10,956 nucleotides of DNA from an uncultured Victivallaceae bacterium (GTDB lineage: Bacteria; Verrucomicrobiota; Lentisphaeria; Victivallales; Victivallaceae), in assembly GCA_934663655.1 (NCBI GenBank), contig CAKUKT010000058.1:1-10956 (forward strand), in the 5' to 3' direction. The notes beneath the pieces were generated by a model. It was not told where the DNA came from. It worked only from the letters and a program-made list of their open reading frames with translations, and did no database searches. Position 1 is the first letter of the stretch; each line of letters opens with the position of its first letter. The position numbers were made by a program, and so were the translations under genes. Shown here piece after piece: positions 5,657 through 10,956 of this stretch.

Positions 5657-7030
5657 ATGAACTGGCGACGAACTCTTCTGATGTTGGCAACGGCGCTGTT
5701 GTCGCTGCCGCTGTTTTCTGCTGAAACCCGGACCAAACCGGTGTTTGAACTCACGGTGAACCGTCCGGACGGGATATTTTCTCCCGGAGAGGAGATTGTG
5801 TTTACGGCACAGCTGCTTGAGGATGGTCGTCCGGCGACGGGATATCGGGTGGACTACACCTTTGTGATGGACAAGACCGGAGAGGAGTCGGGAACGTTTC
5901 AGGTATCCGACACGCCGTTTATGTTCCGGACGAGCCGGGATACCCCCGGCTGGTGCTGGATCAAGTTCGTCGCCCGGGACTCCGAGGGAAAAGAGGTCGA
6001 ACTCTACGATCCGCGGATCCGGCGCAACGTGAAGTTCTCCGCGATCGGCGCGATGGTCGATCCGCTCAAGATCAAGGCTCCGGTGGGGCCGCCGGAAGAT
6101 TTTGACGCCTTCTGGGACCAGCGGCGGCGGCTGCTGGATATGACGCCGTGGCAGGCGACCCGCACGGAAGTGGAAATGCCGGAACAGTTCCGCGAATACG
6201 CCGACAAACTCCGGGTTTACGACATCACCGTGGATTGTCCCGGCAGCCGTCCGGTCCGGGCGGTGCTGACGGTTCCGCGCGACGCCCGGGACGGGGAGAT
6301 GCCGGTGATCGTGAATTTCCACAGTTACGGAGTCTTCAGTGCGCGGCCGATGATATATTTCGCGCTGCGCGGCGCGGTGATGCTCGATGTGAATGCGCAC
6401 GGCATCGATAATTTTCAGAGTGACGAATACTACGCTCAGCTGCGCAGCGGCGAACTGCGTAACTATGTCGCCCGGGGAGTGAAAACTCCGGAAACCTACT
6501 ATTTCCACGATATGTATCTGCGGGCAATGCGGGCCATGGATTACGCGAAGAGCCTTCCGGAATGGGATGGCCGCCGGCTGATCGTGACCGGCGGCAGCCA
6601 GGGCGGGGCGCAGGCGATTTTTGCGATTGCGATGACACCTGAGGTGACGCTCGGCATGGTGGATGTGCCGGCGATGCTCGATCACCAGGGAGCGCTGGCG
6701 ACGCCGCCGCGAACCCCGGGCTGGCCGCGGCTCAATCTGGCGCTGAAGTCGGACGGCACGTTGCCGAATCCGGAGGCGGCGCGGACGCTCTCTTATTTCG
6801 ACGGGGTCAATCTTGCCGGCAGGATCAAATGTGACATGTATCTGTGCACCGGCTGGGTCGATCAGTCGTGCTCGCCGTGCAGTGTTTACGCGTTTTTCAA
6901 TGCGCTGCCGGGCACCAACAAGCTCATCACCACTCATCCGGAGGGGGGGCACGGAGCCACGACCAACGGCAACCGGCCCGGGGTGGCGCGAATCGAGGAA
7001 TATATTAAACCGAACCAGGAGGAAAAATGA
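5657..7030 (+). CDS. Second secreted AXE1/CE7-type esterase, paralogue of the preceding gene
   Basis: This 457-residue paralogue has the same order of parts: signal peptide 1-22 (likely cut after FSA), a beta-rich N-terminal domain (about 27-130), PEDFDAFW (146-153), FHSYG (221-225), NAHGIDN (246-252) in place of the CE7 RGQG motif, GGSQGG with the nucleophile Ser314, GWVD with Asp402, and His432 in GGHG instead of the usual HE. The open frame extends upstream to 5552, but ATG 5657 is preferred because GAGGTG lies 6 bases upstream and the signal peptide starts there. Its stop TGA (7028-7030) overlaps the ATG of the next gene (ATGA), and the next gene's Shine-Dalgarno is inside its last codons, so the two are translationally coupled. 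A decayed copy of its 3' end occurs further downstream. Confidence 0.86.
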   Translation: MNWRRTLLMLATALLSLPLFSAETRTKPVFELTVNRPDGIFSPGEEIVFTAQLLEDGRPATGYRVDYTFVMDKTGEESGTFQVSDTPFMFRTSRDTPGWCWIKFVARDSEGKEVELYDPRIRRNVKFSAIGAMVDPLKIKAPVGPPEDFDAFWDQRRRLLDMTPWQATRTEVEMPEQFREYADKLRVYDITVDCPGSRPVRAVLTVPRDARDGEMPVIVNFHSYGVFSARPMIYFALRGAVMLDVNAHGIDNFQSDEYYAQLRSGELRNYVARGVKTPETYYFHDMYLRAMRAMDYAKSLPEWDGRRLIVTGGSQGGAQAIFAIAMTPEVTLGMVDVPAMLDHQGALATPPRTPGWPRLNLALKSDGTLPNPEAARTLSYFDGVNLAGRIKCDMYLCTGWVDQSCSPCSVYAFFNALPGTNKLITTHPEGGHGATTNGNRPGVARIEEYIKPNQEEK

Positions 7031-7572
7031 TACCGAGTGACCATTTCGTGCGCTTCTACAATGAAGTCTTTAAATTTCTTGATGAAAAGGGCGCGTTGAA
7101 ACCCTACTACGGGGAGATCGCGCGCCACCAGGAACTTCATTGTCTGGAGACCTTTACCCGCAACGGGCTGCGGGGCATGTACGATTACTGGGAACATATC
7201 CGGATCGAAGAAAATTGCGACATGGTGCTGACTCTCCATGAACACATGCTGGAGTCGCACATGAGGAAGTGTCCGAGTCTCTCCAAGGTGATCGACAACG
7301 ACGCCGGCCCCTGCCTGCGTTACTGTGAACACTGTCCCGGATGGGTCTTCCCGCTGCTGGCGAAGTGCGGATACTATTCGGTCTACGATCTGGTCAGCCT
7401 GACCGAACCGGAATGCCGGGAATACATCTTCGACAACCGCGCCGATGCGGAAGCAAAATGGCGGGAACTGACCGCCGGTGACCGGGATCAAACCCGGGTG
7501 CGGAATAATTTCGCCTACTTCGACCAGAAGGACGCGCCGGCGGCGGTCGACGGTTCCGGCGCGAAGAAATAA
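6773..7572 (+). repeat. Tandem duplication, unit A (esterase 3' end plus small Cys/His gene)
   Basis: This is the intact member of a tandem pair with about 7690-8458. The small genes align over almost their whole length. The junction 6985-7016 is identical over 32 bases to 7892-7923, and similarity continues upstream into the last third of the esterase gene. The 5' boundary is approximate because the other unit is decayed there. Confidence 0.75.
7027..7572 (+). CDS. Small Cys/His-rich protein of unknown family, copy 1
   Basis: I do not recognise a named family. The 181-residue product has no signal peptide or membrane segment, so it should be cytoplasmic. It has eight cysteines (39, 64, 82, 96, 100, 103, 114, 130) and a histidine cluster H71, H73, H78 just before C82. 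The core CPS...CxxxCxxCPGW (82-106) looks like a metal or Fe-S ligand set, or a redox/thiol site; this is inference. The rest is mostly helical with many aromatic residues. AGGAGG lies 4 bases before the ATG, which overlaps the upstream esterase stop by 4 bases. The second copy further downstream is identical at about 85% of the first 150 positions, and all eight Cys and the three His are kept, so they are likely functional. The polar tail after about 150 is variable. Confidence 0.82.
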   Translation: MIPSDHFVRFYNEVFKFLDEKGALKPYYGEIARHQELHCLETFTRNGLRGMYDYWEHIRIEENCDMVLTLHEHMLESHMRKCPSLSKVIDNDAGPCLRYCEHCPGWVFPLLAKCGYYSVYDLVSLTEPECREYIFDNRADAEAKWRELTAGDRDQTRVRNNFAYFDQKDAPAAVDGSGAKK

Positions 7573-7689
7573 CCGGAACGCGGGCGGGGAAAAACATTCT
7601 GTTTCGCGAGGTCGGCAAGGAAACGGTAAAAATAATATTGAAGGTTCCGTTGGAGATATCAGCAACGGCGATGACGCTGTCGGTGGTGG
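7573..7689. other. Non-coding stretch after small gene copy 1
   Basis: No gene, clear promoter or terminator is visible in these 117 bases. A short A+T-rich run (about 7627-7637) interrupts the G+C-rich background. A weak resemblance of 7668-7690 to an internal part of the esterase gene (near 6645-6670) suggests that the decayed copy may extend further left with internal deletions. Confidence 0.4.
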
Positions 7690-7937
7690 AGCGCCACCTG
7701 CGCTCTCTCTGACGGACTCGATTTTACAGAGAGAATCACAAGAGACGCTTTCATCTGTATATCGGTGGGATAGATCAGTTGGCTTCGGGTGCGGAGTTTA
7801 CGCATTTTTCAACGCGTTGCCGGGAGCCGGGCAAGGTGCCCCCAATCCGGGGCGGGCGGAAGACCGCAACCAGCGGCAGCCGGCCGGGAGCGGCGCGAAT
7901 CGAGGAATATATTAAACCGAACCGGGAGGAAAAATGA
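7690..7937 (+). pseudogene. Decayed 3' fragment of a third AXE1/CE7-type esterase gene
   Basis: The sequence matches the last part of the esterase gene ending at 7030. In one frame from about 7705 it reads LSDGLDFTERITRDAFICIS, to be compared with LSYFDGVNLAGRIKCDMYLC. In another frame it reads CGVYAFFNALPG against CSVYAFFNALPG. The last stretch, 7892-7923, is identical to the parent over 32 bases but now out of frame (TAA at 7913-7915). A TAG interrupts the first frame at 7771-7773, where the triad Asp segment GWVD should be. The segment 7766-7933 is 5 bases shorter than its parental counterpart (6854-7026), and the rest of the gene, including the GGSQGG nucleophile, is missing. It cannot make an active enzyme. 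The shared SVYAFFNALPG block makes it closer to the second esterase than to the first. Confidence 0.82.
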
Positions 7938-8458
7938 TACCGAGTGACCATTTCGTGCGCTTCTACAATGAGGTCTTCAAATTTCTCGATGAAAAGAATG
8001 CTTTGATTCCCTATTACCGGGAAATTTCGCATCATCAGGAGCTCCACTGTCTGGAAACCTTTACCCGCAACGGACTGCGGGGCATGTACGATTACTGGGA
8101 TCATATCCGGATCGAGGAAAACTGCGATCTGGAACTGATGCTGCACGAGCATTTGCTGGAGTCGCACATGAAGAAGTGTCCGAGCCTCTCCAAGGTGATC
8201 GACAACGACGCCGGCCCCTGTCTGCGTTATTGTGAACATTGTCCGGGGTGGGTCTTCCCGCTGCTGGCGAAGTGTGGATACTATTCGATCTACAATCTGA
8301 TCGGAATGAGCACGCCGGAGTGCCGGAAATATGTTTTCGACAACCGTGCCGATGCGGAAGCAAAATGGCGGGAACTCTCCAGCAGCGGTTCGGATACTTC
8401 GCTGTTGCGGAACAACTTCGAACTGGTCGACGGAATCCCCGCGGAGACGGTGAAGTGA
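7934..8458 (+). CDS. Small Cys/His-rich protein of unknown family, copy 2
   Basis: This 174-residue paralogue of the product at 7027-7572 is also unrecognised at family level. All eight cysteines and H71, H73, H78 are at the same residue numbers, and residues 81-110, which include the CPS...CxxxCxxCPGW core, are unchanged. Differences cluster at 121-130 and in the C-terminal tail, where this copy ends about seven residues earlier. The bases after its stop (8460-8496) resemble the end of copy 1 and would read GGSGAQEEAAM in another frame, against VDGSGAKK, so the tail may have been cut by a frameshift. GGGAGG lies 4 bases before the ATG. It is preceded by the dead esterase fragment, so it is no longer coupled to a live esterase; transcription probably reads through from upstream. 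Confidence 0.82.
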   Translation: MIPSDHFVRFYNEVFKFLDEKNALIPYYREISHHQELHCLETFTRNGLRGMYDYWDHIRIEENCDLELMLHEHLLESHMKKCPSLSKVIDNDAGPCLRYCEHCPGWVFPLLAKCGYYSIYNLIGMSTPECRKYVFDNRADAEAKWRELSSSGSDTSLLRNNFELVDGIPAETVK

Positions 8459-8486
8459 CCGGCGGTTCCGGAGCGCAGGAGGAAGC

Positions 8487-8503
8487 GGCAATGTGATATT
8501 GCC
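8487..8503. repeat. Short perfect hairpin after small gene copy 2
   Basis: GGCAAT (8487-8492) and ATTGCC (8498-8503) form a 6-bp stem with a 5-base loop in the 137-base gap before the SGNH esterase. There is no T-run after it, so it is at most a weak transcript-end or processing structure. Confidence 0.25.
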
Positions 8504-8595
8504 CTTGAAATTCAGGACACGCCGCAAGTGAGGGTGGTTCGCGACGGCGAAAAAATTAATCTATTTTCATTCAACCAGAACAGGAGATCCGAAAG

Positions 8596-9999
8596 ATGTG
8601 GAAAAGAGTGCTGGGCGCCGCAGTGGCGTTGATGGCGTTTGCCGCGGCGGCGGGAACGCAGGCCGATGCCGACCGGGAAAAGATCAGCGAACACTTCAAA
8701 AGCCGCCAGTCGGGCAACTGGACGTGGGTGTTCTATGGGGATTCGATCACCCACGGAGCCGCTCACACGAAAGGGTGGCGCAGTTTCGTGGAAATCTTTC
8801 AGGAACGGGTCCGTTACGAACTCGGCCGGCCGATGGATGCGGTGATCAATTCCGGCAACAGCGGTCAGACGAGCGTCAATTTGTTGAACGACAATCAATA
8901 TCAGTGGCAGGTACGGCGTTTCAAACCCGATGTGGTGCTGATTCTGATCGGCTGCAATGATATTGTAAGGAAGGAAGCCGGGGGAGTGGAGGATTTCCGG
9001 ACGCGGCTGGAGGCGCTGGTGAACCGGGTTCGCGCCGATGGAGCGATTCCGGTGCTGCAGACCTACAACACGATTCAGCTGGTCGAGAATCCCACCTCCG
9101 AATACCTGCAGGGTTACGTCAAACGTTACCATGAATTTCCCGCCTACAACCAGGTGATCCGCGACACCGCGGAAAAACTCGACGTGCTGCTGGTGGATCA
9201 TACCCGGCACTGGGAAAAGAACGCCGCGGATCCGGCGGTGCTCGACTTCTGGCTCGGAGAAACCATCCATCCGGGACCGCGGGGGCATCAGGAGATGGCG
9301 GTGGAGATCTTCAAAGCGCTGGACATGTACGCGCCTTCGAGCAAGTGCAGTACGCTGGAGGCGGGAGGACCGGCCCCGGCGGCGGAGCGGAACAGCGGAA
9401 TGAATCTCGACATGTTCTCGCAGGTCGGGAAGTGGGCGATCGACTATTCGGCAGAGAATGGTCTGCCCCCGGCGGATCTGTGGAAAAACGGTTATCCGGC
9501 CGGACGGGTTTCGATCGTCGAACGTGACGGCGGCAAAGCGCTGCGGGTGGACAGTTCGGGTCTGGCGGCGGCGCTGTTCAGCTTCACTGACCGGAAGCTC
9601 ATCGGTTCGCTCTCCGGGACGGTGCTGATCGAAATGGAACTGGCGCTGCCGGAAGCACCGGCTGATCCCAAGATGGGGAGTCAGTTTTATTTCGCCTTTT
9701 CCGGCGGCGGCGACCGGATGGTGCAGTCGATCATCGCGCTCGGCAACAGCAGTTGCGGAGGAAGTTTCGGCGGGTGTTCCTTCGGGCCGATCCCCTACGG
9801 GCAGTTTTTCAAGGTGAGAATTGCGCTGGATCTGGAGAATAGTTCCGGAGCACTCTGGATCAATGATCAGAAATTCGTCAAGAGCAGGCTTGCCCCGATG
9901 ACCAAAGTTGCCGACTACCTCTACTTCGGTGACGGCGGCAAATCGGTGGACGGCAAATTTGAACTCCGCAGCCTGCGGGTGGGCGCGATCGGCAAGTGA
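8596..9999 (+). CDS. Secreted SGNH/GDSL esterase with C-terminal beta-rich domain
   Basis: A 467-residue exported esterase of the SGNH hydrolase fold, likely acting on acetylated or acylated carbohydrate. Residues 1-24 are a signal peptide (MWKR, then an Ala-rich core). The SGNH blocks are present in order: GDSITHG with the nucleophile Ser50, NSGNSGQ with the oxyanion Gly (85-91), GCND with Asn121, and ETIHP with His225. The Asp normally three residues before the His is Glu222, a conservative change. Residues from about 270 to 467 form a separate domain rich in beta strands and aromatic residues (YFAFSGGGD, LDLENSSGALWINDQ), which resembles concanavalin-like/LamG-type modules. It may bind glycan; that is inference. 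AGGAGA lies 8 bases before the ATG. The next gene overlaps its stop by 4 bases. Confidence 0.87.
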   Translation: MWKRVLGAAVALMAFAAAAGTQADADREKISEHFKSRQSGNWTWVFYGDSITHGAAHTKGWRSFVEIFQERVRYELGRPMDAVINSGNSGQTSVNLLNDNQYQWQVRRFKPDVVLILIGCNDIVRKEAGGVEDFRTRLEALVNRVRADGAIPVLQTYNTIQLVENPTSEYLQGYVKRYHEFPAYNQVIRDTAEKLDVLLVDHTRHWEKNAADPAVLDFWLGETIHPGPRGHQEMAVEIFKALDMYAPSSKCSTLEAGGPAPAAERNSGMNLDMFSQVGKWAIDYSAENGLPPADLWKNGYPAGRVSIVERDGGKALRVDSSGLAAALFSFTDRKLIGSLSGTVLIEMELALPEAPADPKMGSQFYFAFSGGGDRMVQSIIALGNSSCGGSFGGCSFGPIPYGQFFKVRIALDLENSSGALWINDQKFVKSRLAPMTKVADYLYFGDGGKSVDGKFELRSLRVGAIGK

Positions 10000-10956
10000 T
10001 CAGAAATCTTTTCATTTTTTTGCTGCTGATTTTCGCGACCTCGTTTGCCGCGACGGCGGAATCGAAGGCGTTTGCCGCCTCCCGCCCCGAAGTGGCGGTG
10101 GTGATTGATTTTACCAATTACGTGTTTTTCGACTCGCGCGGCAACGGGGAAATCTACCCGCTGCGGGTTTACGAGGAGCGGCTGCGTGAACTTGCTTCGC
10201 TCGGTATCGGGAAATTTTATCTGCGGGTCAATGTCTACGGGTTATCGCTCTATCCGAGCCGGGTAACCGGGATTTACGGAACCCATTTCGGGCGGCACCG
10301 CTATTACGGAGAGAACGACCCCGGCAGTCGGCTTGCCCGTACGCTTGAGCTCTACAATCCGCTGCTTGAAACCATCCGGATCGGCCATCAGCTCGGTGTG
10401 GAGGTCTGGGCCTGGGAGAGCCTCTTTGACGATGCCGGAAATCTGTTCCGACTCTCTCCGGAACACGACCCCGTCTGGGTGAGCCGTTATGGTGAATACC
10501 CGCTGATGTCACCGTTTTTCCGCCGGAATCCGGGCTATTATGCGATGCGGTCGCCGGCAGGAGATACCACGCGTCAACTTTTCGCGCAGCGCAACCGGGA
10601 GGCGGAGGACCGGATCATCGGCCGGATCGTCGTGATCAGCGGAGCGGATTCGTCGCCACTTGAGCTTTCGCGGGAGCAGCTGGTGATTTTCACCGGTTCG
10701 GACAACCACAATTACCAGCGTTACACCGGACCGGTGGAACTGTCGGTGTTCCGGGCCAATGATCGCAATATCGTCGTGCTCGATCAATTGGAGATCCCCG
10801 AACGGTTCGTGAAGTTCGGCATTCTCAATCCCTCCGGGGAGGAGGGAGGAGCGCTGATACTGGCGGGCAACCGGGGGACGAGCCGGGTGTTCGACCGGGA
10901 CGGCAAAATGATTCCGGCGGTATGGGGGGTGGAGGAGGTTCCGGCCGACCGGGAAG
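9996..10956 (+). CDS. GTG-initiated secreted protein, probable TIM-barrel glycan-active enzyme, cut by right edge
   Basis: The frame is open from GTG 9996 to the window end, 320 codons, with no stop. The GTG shares four bases (GTGA) with the stop of the SGNH gene, so translation is coupled. Residues 1-21 make a clear signal peptide (MIRN, then FIFLLLIFATSFAA). The mature part starts with a strand-helix pattern, VAVVIDFTNYVFFD, then RLRELASLGIGKFYLRVNVYG, later LLETIRIGHQLGVEVWAWESLFDDAG (split here: Leu123 to Gly135, then Glu136-Val-Trp-Ala-Trp-Glu141). This resembles the first strands of (beta/alpha)8 barrels of putative glycoside-hydrolase-like proteins. After about residue 220 there is beta-rich sequence. 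No catalytic pair can be named from what is visible. The gene is easy to miss because of the rare start and the missing 3' end. Function is inferred from context and fold pattern only. Confidence 0.72.
   Translation, partial: MIRNLFIFLLLIFATSFAATAESKAFAASRPEVAVVIDFTNYVFFDSRGNGEIYPLRVYEERLRELASLGIGKFYLRVNVYGLSLYPSRVTGIYGTHFGRHRYYGENDPGSRLARTLELYNPLLETIRIGHQLGVEVWAWESLFDDAGNLFRLSPEHDPVWVSRYGEYPLMSPFFRRNPGYYAMRSPAGDTTRQLFAQRNREAEDRIIGRIVVISGADSSPLELSREQLVIFTGSDNHNYQRYTGPVELSVFRANDRNIVVLDQLEIPERFVKFGILNPSGEEGGALILAGNRGTSRVFDRDGKMIPAVWGVEEVPADRE

Larger units (their letters stand above)
7690..8458 (+). repeat. Tandem duplication, unit B (dead esterase end plus live small gene)
   Basis: This is the second copy of the unit at about 6773-7572. 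The esterase half has frameshifts, stops and small deletions, while the downstream gene keeps an intact frame and about 85% protein identity to its partner. The difference in decay between the halves indicates selection on the small gene only. Confidence 0.75.

Noticed and set aside
5507..6952. Long (481-codon) minus-strand open frame opposite the second esterase
   Set aside because: The plus strand here encodes a protein with a clear catalytic Ser, Asp and His plus a paralogue. The antisense product is rich in Arg and His and has no recognisable domain.
7478..7915. 145-codon open frame over the end of small gene copy 1 and the decayed esterase
   Set aside because: Its homology to the esterase is confined to one short block in frame, and the rest is out of frame with the parent. 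It is a by-product of the frameshifted remnant.
8487..8503. Hairpin considered as an intrinsic terminator after small gene copy 2
   Set aside because: The stem is only 6 bp, A+T-containing and not followed by a T-run.
1..10956. Frequent CCGGAA/TTCCGG words considered as a genome-wide signal such as a recombination or uptake motif
   Set aside because: Most copies lie in coding DNA and fit the preferred codons for Pro-Glu, Ser-Gly and similar pairs. Only the symmetric intergenic cases are reported.
1..10956. Search by eye for tRNA, rRNA, CRISPR repeats, transposases or attachment sites
   Set aside because: Nothing with the required structure, regular spacing or coding motifs was seen. The tandem duplication has no flanking transposase or terminal repeats.

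Overview
The window is a G+C-rich bacterial chromosome fragment with no RNA genes, no CRISPR array and no insertion sequence. Secreted esterases of the acetyl-xylan-esterase type, a secreted SGNH esterase, a probable TIM-barrel protein with a signal peptide, and a fold-III polyamine-type decarboxylase together suggest a polysaccharide-degrading member of the PVC group, such as a Victivallis-like Lentisphaerota. That placement is inferred from gene content and is not proven.

Layout. (1) Positions 1-1154, minus strand: a PLP-dependent ornithine/lysine/diaminopimelate-type decarboxylase, nearly complete but cut at its C-terminus by the window edge. (2) 1155-1658: a 504-base divergent control region holding a good sigma70-type promoter for the rightward genes, a leftward -10 box with a palindrome in an unusually long -35/-10 spacer, a long inverted repeat, an A8/T8 palindrome and a leader hairpin. 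(3) 1659-4101, plus strand: a three-gene operon encoding a ROK sugar kinase, a single-pass membrane protein of unknown function and a divergent PHP-type (CpsB/YwqE-like) phosphatase. (4) 4102-4226: a promoter/leader with a 9-base inverted repeat. (5) 4227-8458: two paralogous secreted AXE1/CE7-like esterases. The second overlaps a small Cys/His-rich cytosolic protein of unknown family by 4 bases. A decayed fragment of a third esterase copy follows, and then a second, intact and very similar copy of the small protein. This is a tandem duplication of an [esterase + small protein] unit in which the esterase half has died and the small-protein half has been kept. (6) 8596-10956: an SGNH/GDSL esterase with an extra C-terminal beta-rich domain, overlapped by 4 bases by a GTG-initiated secreted protein (probably a TIM barrel) that runs off the right edge.

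How the genes may work together. The right half reads as a locus for removing ester groups (acetyl or similar) from an imported or extracellular glycan: three secreted esterases, a likely glycan-active barrel protein and the small Cys-rich proteins. The ROK kinase upstream could phosphorylate a released sugar. The most interesting elements are the unknown Cys/His-rich family, tied by translational coupling to an esterase and retained after its partner decayed, and the divergent esterases that lack two of the three classical CE7 signature motifs.
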